This document shows, in pieces, positions 8,564 to 16,370 of a stretch of 20,177 bases of DNA. A model generated the notes under the pieces. It was not told the DNA's origin and did no database searches. It saw only the letters and a list, made by a program, of their open reading frames with translations. Location of the stretch: NCBI GenBank assembly GCA_013202515.1, contig JABMRN010000167.1:1-20177 (forward strand), read 5' to 3'. The stretch comes from Candidatus Omnitrophota bacterium. Its GTDB lineage: Bacteria; Omnitrophota; Gorgyraeia; JABMRN01. The translations under genes and the position numbers were made by a program. Numbering within the stretch: the stretch's first letter is position 1; each line of letters opens with the position of its first letter.

Positions 8564-8570
8564 AGAAAGG
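8564..8570 (+). promoter_or_regulatory. Ribosome binding site of the acyltransferase gene
   Basis: AGAAAGG lies five bases upstream of ATG 8576, one of the better sites in the window. It supports independent re-initiation after the 40-base gap. No convincing -35/-10 pair was found in the gap. Confidence 0.6.
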
Positions 8571-8575
8571 ATAAT

Positions 8576-9292
8576 ATGACTGTTTTTAGAAATATCGTAA
8601 AAAAAATAAAAAATAAAGAAACACCTTTTTATGCCGCAATTAAAAGAACTATAATGTTTATATTAAATTTTAGAGTTCCTTTGTTTTGGCCACTGTCATG
8701 GTTATACAAGGGTCTCTATTATATTCATATTTTCATAAGGGAAAGCGTTATAACTATCCTTAAAATTGTTTATTTTGAACCTATGTTTCGTTCACGATGC
8801 AGCCGCTCCGGTAAGAATCTGCGCATGGAAAAGCTTCCATATATTGTAGGTGAAGGTAAGATTGAAATCGGAAATAACGTTTATATATCCGGTCGAATAG
8901 TAGTAGGCTTTAACGATAGATTTAATAATACGCCTAAATTCACTGTGGGCGATAATGTTTTTATAGGGCATATGAGCAGTTTTGCTGCCGCAAAAAAAAT
9001 AGAAATAGAAGACGGATGCTATCTGTCTTCGAATGTAATGATATTTGACAATGATGGTCATCCCATTAATTCGCTACGCCGCAAGGCGGGAGAACCTATA
9101 GAGGAAAAAGACGTGATGTCGGTTAAGATATGTACTGGTGCATGGATAGGGACGAGATCCATCATCCTAAAAGGCGTCACAATAGGCAAAAATTCTATAG
9201 TAGGCGCTGGTTCTGTTGTCACCAAAGATGTGCCGCCGAATTCGATTGTTGCGGGAAATCCTGCAAATATCGTTAAAAAATTAACGGAATAG
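8576..9292 (+). CDS. Left-handed beta-helix (hexapeptide) acyltransferase
   Basis: The 238-residue protein has a basic and hydrophobic N-terminal region (about 1-70), possibly amphipathic and membrane-associated, and a hexapeptide-repeat domain from about residue 88. Repeat turns are visible as IEIGNNVYISG, FTVGDNVFIGH, IEIEDGCYLSS and later AWIGTRSIILKGVTIGKNSIVGAGSVVTKDVP. His162 in FDNDGHP is in the usual position of the catalytic base of maltose- or galactoside-type O-acetyltransferases. The end, SIVAGNPANIVK, is the standard closing strand. The likely role is O- or N-acetylation of a sugar, using acetyl-CoA, in the cytoplasm. The start at ATG 8576 is supported by AGAAAGG at a spacing of five bases. 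Confidence 0.92.
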   Translation: MTVFRNIVKKIKNKETPFYAAIKRTIMFILNFRVPLFWPLSWLYKGLYYIHIFIRESVITILKIVYFEPMFRSRCSRSGKNLRMEKLPYIVGEGKIEIGNNVYISGRIVVGFNDRFNNTPKFTVGDNVFIGHMSSFAAAKKIEIEDGCYLSSNVMIFDNDGHPINSLRRKAGEPIEEKDVMSVKICTGAWIGTRSIILKGVTIGKNSIVGAGSVVTKDVPPNSIVAGNPANIVKKLTE

Positions 9293-9296
9293 TTAA

Positions 9297-10469
9297 ATGC
9301 TTTCCAATAAAAATATTATATATTTCGCAAATGACTGGATTACTGATACACGGACGAGCAGTCATCATATTGCCAGCGAACTTTCTAAACATAACAGGCT
9401 TCTTTACGTAGAGACAGGCGGGATGCGTAGGCCCAAAACATCTAAGAAAGACCTAAAGCGCATATTTTCAAGGTTGTCTTCATGGTTTAGAGGCGTACGC
9501 AAAATTAGTAACAATTTTTACGTATATTCCCTTATAGTATTCCCTTTTCATACAAGGTGGGCGCGCAGTCTAAATATTTATCTGAATACCTTTATATTAA
9601 AGAAGGCTATGAAAAGATACGGATTTAAATCTTCTATTCTTTGGTTTGTTGCTTCACATGTAGCGTATCTCTCTGTTCATATTGAGCACAATTTTACGGT
9701 TTATTACTGTACGGATAATGTGTCTGAACTTCCAGGGGCTGATAGAAAGGCAGTGGAAAAGTTGGAAAATGTTTTAATTGCCAAGGCAAATGTAGTTTTT
9801 GCCACATCAGAATACCTTTATAACAAGCTAAAGAAAAAAAATATTAATCCGAATATTTATTATTCACCCCACGCAGTGGACGGAGAACATTTTTCTAAGG
9901 CACATAACGATAGTTTAACCACTGTGCCCGAGGATCTTAAAGGGATGAATAAGCCGGTAATAGGCTATATAGGCCTTATTAAAGAGTGGATTGACCTAGG
10001 GCTAATTGTGCATCTTGCCAAGGCGAGACCCAATTGGACAGTAGCTTTAATAGGAAAGCTCGGAGTGCCTGCAAATGAAGTTTTAGAGCTAGAGAACGTG
10101 AGATATCTTGGCATAAAGAAGTATGAAGAATTACCGCTTTATCTAAAAGAATTCGATATCTGCATTTCACCGTTTAAGGTGAACGAACTAACAATGTGCG
10201 TTAGTCCAATTAAGGTAAAAGAATACCTCGCGGCTGGGAAACCAGTAGTTACAACCAGGCTTCCCGAAATGGAAAAACTTAAAGACCATGTCGAGATAGC
10301 AGATACATACGAAGAATTTGTAGAGAAGATAGAACATGCATACAGAAGCAATAATTCTGAAGCAATCAAGGGAAGAATGGAAATTGTAAAGAAAGATAAC
10401 TGGCAGAACAGGGTAAGTAAGGTTTCAGAGTTAATAGAGAAAGTAGCGGGTAACAACAATGCCACATAA
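9297..10469 (+). CDS. Glycosyltransferase, GT-B fold (TuaH-like)
   Basis: The 390-residue protein begins NIIYFANDWITDTRTSSHHIA and continues with the segment YYCTDNVSELPGA, both typical of the TuaH-like group of GT-B glycosyltransferases. ATSEYLYNKLK and SPHAVDGEHF mark the end of the N-terminal domain. The donor domain has VIGYIGLIKEWIDLGLI, VALIGKLG, and ISPFKVNELT followed by SPIKVKEYLAAGKPVVTT. A classical EX7E pair is not clear, which is usual for this subgroup. The gene starts four bases after the previous stop with no strong Shine-Dalgarno sequence. Its end overlaps the epimerase gene by 11 bases. Donor and linkage are unknown. Confidence 0.9.
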   Translation: MLSNKNIIYFANDWITDTRTSSHHIASELSKHNRLLYVETGGMRRPKTSKKDLKRIFSRLSSWFRGVRKISNNFYVYSLIVFPFHTRWARSLNIYLNTFILKKAMKRYGFKSSILWFVASHVAYLSVHIEHNFTVYYCTDNVSELPGADRKAVEKLENVLIAKANVVFATSEYLYNKLKKKNINPNIYYSPHAVDGEHFSKAHNDSLTTVPEDLKGMNKPVIGYIGLIKEWIDLGLIVHLAKARPNWTVALIGKLGVPANEVLELENVRYLGIKKYEELPLYLKEFDICISPFKVNELTMCVSPIKVKEYLAAGKPVVTTRLPEMEKLKDHVEIADTYEEFVEKIEHAYRSNNSEAIKGRMEIVKKDNWQNRVSKVSELIEKVAGNNNAT

Positions 10470-11580
10470 GATCATTAACGTTGTGGGGGCAAGGCCTAAT
10501 TACATGAAGATTGCCCCGCTCATGGAAGAGATGAAAAAAGCTTCTAGTGTTTTTTCACCAATTCTCGTTCATACCGGCCAGCATTATGACAAAGAGATGA
10601 GCCATGTATTTTTCAAAGATTTGAATATGCCGAAACCCGATATTAATCTCAATGTAGGTTCCGGTAGCCATGCCGAGCAGACCGCAGCTATAATGATTGG
10701 TTTTGAAAATATTCTAAAAGGAGAAAGACCGGATGTTGTAGTTGTGGCTGGTGACGTTAATTCGACATTAGCCTGTGCGCTTGTTGCAAAAAAACTTCAT
10801 ATTAAGGTGGCCCATGTTGAATCGGGCTTAAGAAGTTACGATATGCACATGCCCGAGGAAATAAATAGAAGATTGACAGATTCTATATCTGATTATTTAT
10901 TCACTCCTTCACTCGGTGCTGGGGATAACCTGAGACACGAAGGTATAGAAAAAGAAAAAATCTTTTTTGTCGGAAACATCATGATAGATACGCTTTTTAA
11001 CTGTAGGAAATTGGCTAAAAAGAAAGACATTCCGAAAAACTACGGATTGGCTAAAAAACAATATTCTGTACTTACGCTCCATCGCCCTGAAAACGTAGAC
11101 AATCGTTCGACTTTTATTTCTGTGTTGGATGCATTAGCAGAGTCTTCCAAAAAAGTGCCTATTTTGTTTCCGGTACATCCCAGGACAAAACAAAGAATTA
11201 AATCGTTTAAATTGGAGAAATACTTTAAGCATATAGGTGATACAGTGAAAAGTAATGAAAAAAACATATTCTTTCTGCCTCCCCTTGGATATATAGACTT
11301 TATTGGATTATTGCTGAATTCGCGTTTTGTATTAACCGATTCAGGGGGGATACAGGAAGAATCTACCATCCTTCAGATCCCCTGCTTAACGATCCGACGA
11401 AATACGGAAAGGCCAATAACCGTAAAATGTGGCCATAATTTAATTACCGGTTCAAAAACCGAAGACATACTTAAGGCGGTAGATAAAATTACACGTGAAA
11501 ATAACTATCGCTTTAAAACACCAAAATATTGGGATGGCAAAACAGCAAAAAGAATAGTGAAGGTGTTAAAAGATGTTTAA
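10459..11580 (+). CDS. wecB: UDP-N-acetylglucosamine 2-epimerase, non-hydrolysing
   Basis: The 373-residue enzyme of the WecB/WbpI family converts UDP-GlcNAc, or a GlcNAc-uronic derivative, to the manno epimer. Known catalytic residues of the family are present: Arg12 and Lys17 in GARPNYMKIAP, Asp99 in AGDVNSTLA, Glu121 in HVESGLRS, the PEEINR pair Glu133/Glu134, and His208 in TLHRPENVDN. LTDSGGIQEEST and RRNTERPIT bind the UDP. It lacks the features of the hydrolysing NeuC type. The motif GDVNST lies between the WecB form (GDTTT) and the WbpI form (GDTNST), so plain UDP-GlcNAc and a uronic-acid substrate are both possible. It overlaps the upstream glycosyltransferase by 11 bases and the downstream acetyltransferase by 8, implying co-translation. 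The symbol is used at family level. Confidence 0.95.
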   Translation: MPHKIINVVGARPNYMKIAPLMEEMKKASSVFSPILVHTGQHYDKEMSHVFFKDLNMPKPDINLNVGSGSHAEQTAAIMIGFENILKGERPDVVVVAGDVNSTLACALVAKKLHIKVAHVESGLRSYDMHMPEEINRRLTDSISDYLFTPSLGAGDNLRHEGIEKEKIFFVGNIMIDTLFNCRKLAKKKDIPKNYGLAKKQYSVLTLHRPENVDNRSTFISVLDALAESSKKVPILFPVHPRTKQRIKSFKLEKYFKHIGDTVKSNEKNIFFLPPLGYIDFIGLLLNSRFVLTDSGGIQEESTILQIPCLTIRRNTERPITVKCGHNLITGSKTEDILKAVDKITRENNYRFKTPKYWDGKTAKRIVKVLKDV

Positions 11581-12085
11581 GATAATTTATGAAGATCTAA
11601 AGAGAAAAAGCGTTCTCTATTACGGAGATTGTGCAAAGAAAAAAATATTAAGAATGCTTATTACAGATGGAAGTCTTGCTACGATAACCTACAGAATGTG
11701 CCATCTTTTAAGAAAGTTGCACTTGGGTTTTTTAGCACTTTTGCTCGCCAAGATTAATGAGTTTTTTAATCATCTGGTTATAGGTAGAAATGCCAGCTTT
11801 GGACCAGGGTTTGTCTTAATGCATACCTTCGGAATTGTTATAAATAGCGATGTAGTAGGCGGCAAAAACATTACTTTGGAACATGGTGTGACCATAGGTT
11901 CCGAAAAAGGCAAGTCTCCAGTTTTGGCAGATAATATTTTCATTGGCGCAGGTGCCAAAATAATTGGGGCAGTAAAGATCGGAAACAACGTTAATATAGG
12001 CGCGAATGCCGTGGTCGTGAAGGATGTGCCCAACAACGTTACTGTAGCCGGTGTTCCCGCGGAGATAGTTAAGTGTTATGAATGA
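11573..12085 (+). CDS. Serine-acetyltransferase-like (LbH_SAT) acetyltransferase
   Basis: The 170-residue protein has a helical N-terminus and a hexapeptide left-handed beta-helix from about residue 70. HTFGIVINSDVVGG places His84 at the position of the catalytic His of serine acetyltransferase (CysE). EHGVTIGSEKG, DNIFIGAGAKIIGAVKIG and NVNIGANAVVVKDVP follow. It is much shorter than CysE because most of the N-terminal domain is missing, and it has no CysE C-terminal tail. Short forms like this in glycan loci (WcaB-like) usually acetylate sugars rather than serine. AAGG at 11560-11563 lies 9 bases before the ATG, inside the epimerase gene. Its end overlaps the following GT2 by 8 bases. Confidence 0.9.
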   Translation: MFKIIYEDLKRKSVLYYGDCAKKKILRMLITDGSLATITYRMCHLLRKLHLGFLALLLAKINEFFNHLVIGRNASFGPGFVLMHTFGIVINSDVVGGKNITLEHGVTIGSEKGKSPVLADNIFIGAGAKIIGAVKIGNNVNIGANAVVVKDVPNNVTVAGVPAEIVKCYE

Positions 12086-12830
12086 TTTAATATCTATAGT
12101 AATGCCACTTTTTAACTGTGCAGCATTCGTAAAAGAGGCGCTAGAATCAGTCGTATGCCAGACATATTCTAACTGGGAGATGCTAATCACTGATGATGGC
12201 TCGACAGATAGTTCAGCTGATATCGTACAGTGTTATGTCGAAAAAGACAAACGTATAACTTTATTGAGATCCAATGAACGCTTTGGACCGGCGACTTCGC
12301 GCAATAGAGCTATTAAAGAGGCCAGGGGTAGGTATATAGCTTTATTGGATAGCGATGATGTATGGCTTCCGGAAAAACTAAAAAAACAGCTTGATTTCAT
12401 GAAAGAAAAAAAAGCAACTCTTTCTTACACATCATATGAAAAAATGGATGAAGAAGGAATAGCAAGAGGCATTGTTCAAATAGACGAGACAGTAAATTAT
12501 AGACGACTTCTAAGGTCTAACATTATCGCTTGTTCATCCGCAATATATGATTCTAAAAAAACAGGAAAGCGTTACATGGCAGAAGGTTTATCCACACAGG
12601 AAGATTATACACTTTGGCTTGATATATTAAGATCAGGTAACTCTGCATACGGATTAAACGAACCGCTTATGAAATATCGCGTAAGAAAAGAATCGGTTTC
12701 CAGAAACAAAATTAGAACAGCAAAAGACCAATGGTATATATACAGAAAAAAAGAAAAGATGCCATTATTGAAAAGCATTTATTATTTTGCACATTATGTA
12801 CATAAGAGTGTCAGAAAATACTCTATATAA
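12078..12830 (+). CDS. GT2 family glycosyltransferase (GT-A fold)
   Basis: The 250-residue inverting glycosyltransferase resembles the TuaG/WcaA type. ISIVMPLFNCAAFVKEAL opens the nucleotide-binding fold. WEMLITDDGSTDSS gives the UDP-contact Asp, and FGPATSRNRAIKEARG and the metal-binding ALLDSDDVW (Asp91, Asp93 and Asp94) follow. TQEDYTLWLDIL has the probable catalytic acidic pair, and PLMKYRVRKESVS ends the core. There is no C-terminal transmembrane segment. It overlaps the upstream acetyltransferase by 8 bases. The next gene could formally start inside its last codons (12787), but a start just after its stop is better supported. Confidence 0.93.
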   Translation: MNDLISIVMPLFNCAAFVKEALESVVCQTYSNWEMLITDDGSTDSSADIVQCYVEKDKRITLLRSNERFGPATSRNRAIKEARGRYIALLDSDDVWLPEKLKKQLDFMKEKKATLSYTSYEKMDEEGIARGIVQIDETVNYRRLLRSNIIACSSAIYDSKKTGKRYMAEGLSTQEDYTLWLDILRSGNSAYGLNEPLMKYRVRKESVSRNKIRTAKDQWYIYRKKEKMPLLKSIYYFAHYVHKSVRKYSI

Positions 12831-12833
12831 AGC

Positions 12834-12837
12834 GAGG
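12834..12837 (+). promoter_or_regulatory. Shine-Dalgarno site supporting a TTG start at 12844
   Basis: GAGG lies six bases upstream of TTG 12844 and four bases after the preceding stop. It is the best-placed ribosome binding site for the third B12 radical SAM gene. No comparable site precedes the alternative ATG 12787 inside the upstream gene. Confidence 0.55.
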
Positions 12838-12843
12838 TATCAC

Positions 12844-14280
12844 TTGAATATAGTATTGGCAGATCTACCAAGGAAAGAACAGGGTTACAACCTTACTTAC
12901 CCGAGCCTTGCTATGACTTATTTAATAGCATATGCAAGAGATTATTTTATATCTGACGGACACTCCTTTTATTATGTGGAAGGTCACTCTAATCTTAAGG
13001 ATCACTTAAGTATGCTTTCAAGGCTTAAGCCCGATATTTATGGGATAACGGTTTCTGCGATTACTTCGTCATTGTCTTATCAAACTATTAATGCCGTAAG
13101 AAAGAGTTTCCCAGGTATAAAAATTGTATGCGGCGGCCCTCATGCGACAGCAGCCGCGAAGCATCTATTGGAACATTGCAAGGCAGATGTATGCGTCCGG
13201 GGGGAAGGCGAAGTAACCTTTGTTGAATTGATAGAGCATTTTGAAGGCAAGAAACCTATTTCTGAAATAGATGGTATTGCCTATCGTGATGAAAGCGGAA
13301 AAACAATATTTACACAAAAGAGAGCCCTTATTAAAGATTTGGATTCTATTCCTATGCCTGCATGGGATCTGGTTAAGGATTTTGGGGTTTACAGGGGGTC
13401 TAACTTCAAAAAAGCATCGCCACAGACGTATGTTTTGTGTAGCCGTGGATGTCCTTTTAATTGTAATTTTTGCTCAAATCCAGTCTGGAAGGAGAATAGG
13501 CCGTGGGTTCGCTTGAGGAGTCCGGAAAAAATAGCTGAAGAAGTCGATTGGCTTTATAAGTTGGGAGTGCGAGAGATATATCTCGGAGCTGACGAGTTTA
13601 ACGTAGAAGTTAATTGGGCCGAAGAGGTTTGCGATAGAATTCATTCCTTAGGATATAAAAAAGATTTATTTTTCCATGTAGATATACGTGCAGACAGAAT
13701 GACATCTAGATTGGCGGAAAAACTTAACAGTATAAACGTATGGTTGGGTCACTTGGGCATAGAGTCAGGTAATCAACACGTTCTGGAAGGCATAGGCAAG
13801 GAGATAGAGTTGGGACAGATTGTTGATACTTGCCGCATTCTTAAGACAGCAGGAGTAAAGGTTTTCGGTTTTCTGATGCTATTCCATGCGTGGGAAAGTA
13901 AAAACGGTACACTTAATTGGGAAAGCATTGAAGATGTTAATAACACAATCCGTTTCATAAAAAGACTTTTCAAAGATAAACTGCTTGATTATTGTTCATG
14001 GCAAGTTACTACCCCCTGGCCGGGTTCGCGCCTCTGGGAAACAGCCAATAAACATAATCTTATATGCGACACCGAGACTTTTCACGGCATACGAACGATG
14101 ACCATGAATCTTCCAGGGGTATCAGAATCTGATGTAAAAAGAGCAGTGTGTAAAGGGGTCCTGCTAAAAACCTATTATGCACTTAAATCCGGCAATATTA
14201 ATTGGGGCGACATATGCAGGCGGGGAAGTGAGTCCTTGAAAAACGTACTAGGAATAGGAACTTTTGGCGGAACAGAGTAA
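12844..14280 (+). CDS. B12-binding domain radical SAM protein (third copy), TTG start
   Basis: The protein is 478 residues from TTG 12844. The start was chosen because GAGG is six bases upstream, the sequence from there (LNIVLADLPRKEQGYN) matches the family N-terminus, and the length then fits the copies at 587 and 2791. The frame is open to ATG 12787, which would overlap the previous gene by 44 bases. The cobalamin domain has CGGPHATAAAK and VCVRGEGEVTFVEL. The radical SAM cysteines are 203, 207 and 210 in SRGCPFNCNFC, and GHLGIESGNQHVLEGIGK and TPWPGSRLWE follow. It diverges from the other two copies: the YDD segment is replaced by YLGADEFN and the C-terminal half differs, so a different substrate is likely. 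Its stop abuts the next start without a gap. Confidence 0.88.
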   Translation: MNIVLADLPRKEQGYNLTYPSLAMTYLIAYARDYFISDGHSFYYVEGHSNLKDHLSMLSRLKPDIYGITVSAITSSLSYQTINAVRKSFPGIKIVCGGPHATAAAKHLLEHCKADVCVRGEGEVTFVELIEHFEGKKPISEIDGIAYRDESGKTIFTQKRALIKDLDSIPMPAWDLVKDFGVYRGSNFKKASPQTYVLCSRGCPFNCNFCSNPVWKENRPWVRLRSPEKIAEEVDWLYKLGVREIYLGADEFNVEVNWAEEVCDRIHSLGYKKDLFFHVDIRADRMTSRLAEKLNSINVWLGHLGIESGNQHVLEGIGKEIELGQIVDTCRILKTAGVKVFGFLMLFHAWESKNGTLNWESIEDVNNTIRFIKRLFKDKLLDYCSWQVTTPWPGSRLWETANKHNLICDTETFHGIRTMTMNLPGVSESDVKRAVCKGVLLKTYYALKSGNINWGDICRRGSESLKNVLGIGTFGGTE

Positions 14281-15252
14281 ATGGATAAATATACACAGTT
14301 AATCGCAAAAGGGCTTTCAAAATTAAAACGTAATCCCGTAGATTTTTGCAGGACTACGCACAAATTCTTTAGCTCGATATTGAACAAACACCTAAGTCGT
14401 AGGCTGATATGGCAAGAACATGTGCCAAGGACTATGAGGGAGGTTCATGTCGATGTTGTAAGTGGCTGTCAACTAAGATGTCTAGGTTGTCCCAATTCGA
14501 CTATGGAAAAACAGATTAAACATACACCCGTCGGTGATTTTAGCAGATATTTAAACAATATTGATATTGCTCATATTAAGCTTTTAAGATTGTACAATTT
14601 TGGTGAACCGGTCCTACATCCCGAGCTAGCGGATATTGTAAAAGAAATACCAAAGCAAAGCTGGAAGGTAGATAAGGTGGAGATTTCAACCAATGGACAA
14701 TATCTTGACGAAAAAATGATCCAGAAAGTTTTTTCCACGGATGTTATTAACACTTTTTTTGTAAGTTGTGATGGAGACGGAACGGCCAGTGAGTACGAAA
14801 GATTAAGGCCCCCTGCAAAGTGGTCAATGCTTTTAGATTTTTTAAAGGTTGTTAAAGAAATTAGAGATAGTTGCGCGCCTGATATTGCGCTTTTGACAAG
14901 AACTTGTTGCACTGATAAAGAATCGCGTAATAGATGGATAGATCTGTTACGTCCCCTAGGCTGGGAACCTGAGTTTAGAACTTATGATATATTTCCTCAA
15001 TCAGTTAAGAACCTTCTTGGCAGGAATCCTGTTGTACCAGAAGAGCCATGTTTGTTTTTGGAAGCGGGACGACTCTATGTCGATTGGGATGGTACGGTAG
15101 TACCATGCTGCGCGCATCCTAAGGCTTTTGAATTAGGAAATTTAGGAAAACAAAAATATAGCGAAATATTTGAAGGAAAAAAAAGAAAATCATTTCTTCA
15201 AGTATTACGAAATAGAAAAAAAGTTGCTGTATGCAATGAATGCGAATTTTAA
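14281..15252 (+). CDS. Radical SAM/SPASM domain protein
   Basis: The 323-residue protein has a radical SAM motif C63-x3-C67-x2-C70 in SGCQLRCLGCPN. The usual downstream features are LYNFGEPVLHPE, EISTNGQYLDE and FFVSCDGDG. A SPASM-type C-terminal region follows with Cys257, the pair Cys276/Cys277 in GTVVPCCAHP, and Cys318/Cys321, which would hold one or more auxiliary Fe-S clusters. GNLGKQKYSEIFEGKK is typical of SPASM proteins. The protein ends directly after the last Cys pair. Relatives in glycan loci are unassigned; SPASM enzymes act on peptides, aminoglycosides and sugars. It follows the third B12 radical SAM gene with no spacer, which suggests a shared step. Confidence 0.88.
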   Translation: MDKYTQLIAKGLSKLKRNPVDFCRTTHKFFSSILNKHLSRRLIWQEHVPRTMREVHVDVVSGCQLRCLGCPNSTMEKQIKHTPVGDFSRYLNNIDIAHIKLLRLYNFGEPVLHPELADIVKEIPKQSWKVDKVEISTNGQYLDEKMIQKVFSTDVINTFFVSCDGDGTASEYERLRPPAKWSMLLDFLKVVKEIRDSCAPDIALLTRTCCTDKESRNRWIDLLRPLGWEPEFRTYDIFPQSVKNLLGRNPVVPEEPCLFLEAGRLYVDWDGTVVPCCAHPKAFELGNLGKQKYSEIFEGKKRKSFLQVLRNRKKVAVCNECEF

Positions 15253-15260
15253 TTAATAAA

Positions 15261-15269
15261 AAAGGAGAG
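15261..15269 (+). promoter_or_regulatory. Strong Shine-Dalgarno site fixing the fucose synthase start
   Basis: AAAGGAGAG, the strongest ribosome binding site in the window, sits three bases upstream of ATG 15273. It rules out the in-frame ATG at 15240, which lies inside the upstream gene and upstream of this site. It suggests that this gene is translated at a higher level than its neighbours. Confidence 0.8.
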
Positions 15270-15272
15270 CAT

Positions 15273-16370
15273 ATGAAGATAGATTCTAAGATATATATAG
15301 CAGGCCATAACGGTTTTGTAGGATCTTTTTTGTTAAAGCTATTAAGAAGAAAAGGGTATAAAAACCTGATATTTAGGACATCCGGAGAGCTCGACCTGAG
15401 AAGGCAATCTCAAGTTGAAGCTTTTTTTGAAAAGGAAAAGCCTGAATATGTATTTTTGCTTGCGGGTAGAGTAGGGGGTATTATGGCTAATAATACCTAT
15501 AAGGCAGAGTTTATTTACGATAACATCACCATTGCTACCAATGTTGTACATGCTTCTTATAAATATGGCGTAAAAAAACTATTAAATTTTGGTTCTTCCT
15601 GCATATATCCGAAGTTTGCACCACAACCTATAAAAGAGGAATATCTTCTGACCGATACCCTTGAGCCTACGAACGAACCCTATGCAGTGGCAAAAATTGC
15701 AGCTATAAAATTGTGCCGTTATTATAACGAGCAATATGGTACTAATTTTATTTCGGTTATGCCTACAAATTTATATGGCCCATGCGATAATTTTAATCTC
15801 GAAACATCACATGTTTTACCAGCCTTAATTCGTAAATTTCGTTTAGCTGCCCTTTTGTCACAGAAAAAATACGCTGATATTATTAGGGATTTAACCCTTT
15901 TTGGAAATAAAATTGATAGCCTTGATATTTCGTCATTAATAAACCACCTGGCTGGATTTGGTATTAAGTCAGCTTTTCGCAGTAAGGCAGTTGTTGAGTT
16001 ATGGGGTAGCGGAGAACCATATAGGGATTTTCTTTACGTAGATGATTTCGCCGATGCATGCCTTTTTATTATGGAAAGATACGATTATAGCGATATTGGC
16101 GAGTTTGTTAATGTCGGTACAGGTAAGGATATAAAAATAAGAGACCTGGCGGAAATGATTAAGGACGTTGTGGAATTCAAGGGCCAGATTGCGTGGGACA
16201 GCTCAAAGCCCGATGGAACCCCCAGAAAGGTGCTTGATATAAGCAAAATTAAGTCTTTTGGATGGAGCCCGACAGTAAACGTGGAAGAAGGTATCGCTAT
16301 AACTTATAAATGGTTTAAGGAACAAGAAGCTCCGAAATTACAAGTGAATATGGAAGAGGTTGCCGCATAA
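15273..16370 (+). CDS. wcaG: GDP-L-fucose synthase-like epimerase/reductase
   Basis: The 365-residue short-chain dehydrogenase of the GDP-4-keto-6-deoxy-D-mannose 3,5-epimerase/4-reductase family makes GDP-L-fucose with NADPH. It has the Rossmann motif AGHNGFVGS (residues 10-18), AGRVGGIMANN, the family signature FGSSCIYPKFAPQPI (Ser108/109, Cys110), and EPTNEPYAVAKIAAIKLC with Tyr137 and Lys141. MPTNLYGPCDNF and the catalytic His180 in SHVLPALIRKF follow. Compared with E. coli WcaG there is an insertion at about residues 196-239, before LWGSGEPYRDFLYVDDF. Such insertions occur in some bacterial homologues. The GDP-mannose dehydratase (gmd) that would supply its substrate is not in the window, so a related sugar cannot be excluded. 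Confidence 0.93.
   Translation: MKIDSKIYIAGHNGFVGSFLLKLLRRKGYKNLIFRTSGELDLRRQSQVEAFFEKEKPEYVFLLAGRVGGIMANNTYKAEFIYDNITIATNVVHASYKYGVKKLLNFGSSCIYPKFAPQPIKEEYLLTDTLEPTNEPYAVAKIAAIKLCRYYNEQYGTNFISVMPTNLYGPCDNFNLETSHVLPALIRKFRLAALLSQKKYADIIRDLTLFGNKIDSLDISSLINHLAGFGIKSAFRSKAVVELWGSGEPYRDFLYVDDFADACLFIMERYDYSDIGEFVNVGTGKDIKIRDLAEMIKDVVEFKGQIAWDSSKPDGTPRKVLDISKIKSFGWSPTVNVEEGIAITYKWFKEQEAPKLQVNMEEVAA

Noticed and set aside
8536..8575. Promoter in the 40-base gap before the acyltransferase
   Set aside because: TTAGAC-like and TATAAA-like elements exist but not at a workable spacing. Nothing better than chance in AT-rich DNA.
11816..12190. 124-codon minus-strand ORF opposite the acetyltransferase and GT2 genes
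   Set aside because: It is antisense to two genes with clear motifs and its sequence shows no recognisable domain. The other minus-strand ORFs are shadows in the same way.
13271..13516. 81-codon + strand ORF inside the third B12 radical SAM gene
   Set aside because: It lies wholly inside a well-supported gene in another frame, has no family likeness and has no ribosome binding site that I could see.
15885..15905. Inverted-looking TTAGGG...AACCCT stretch inside the fucose synthase gene
   Set aside because: The arms are short and the site is internal to coding sequence, so it is not credible as a terminator or operator.
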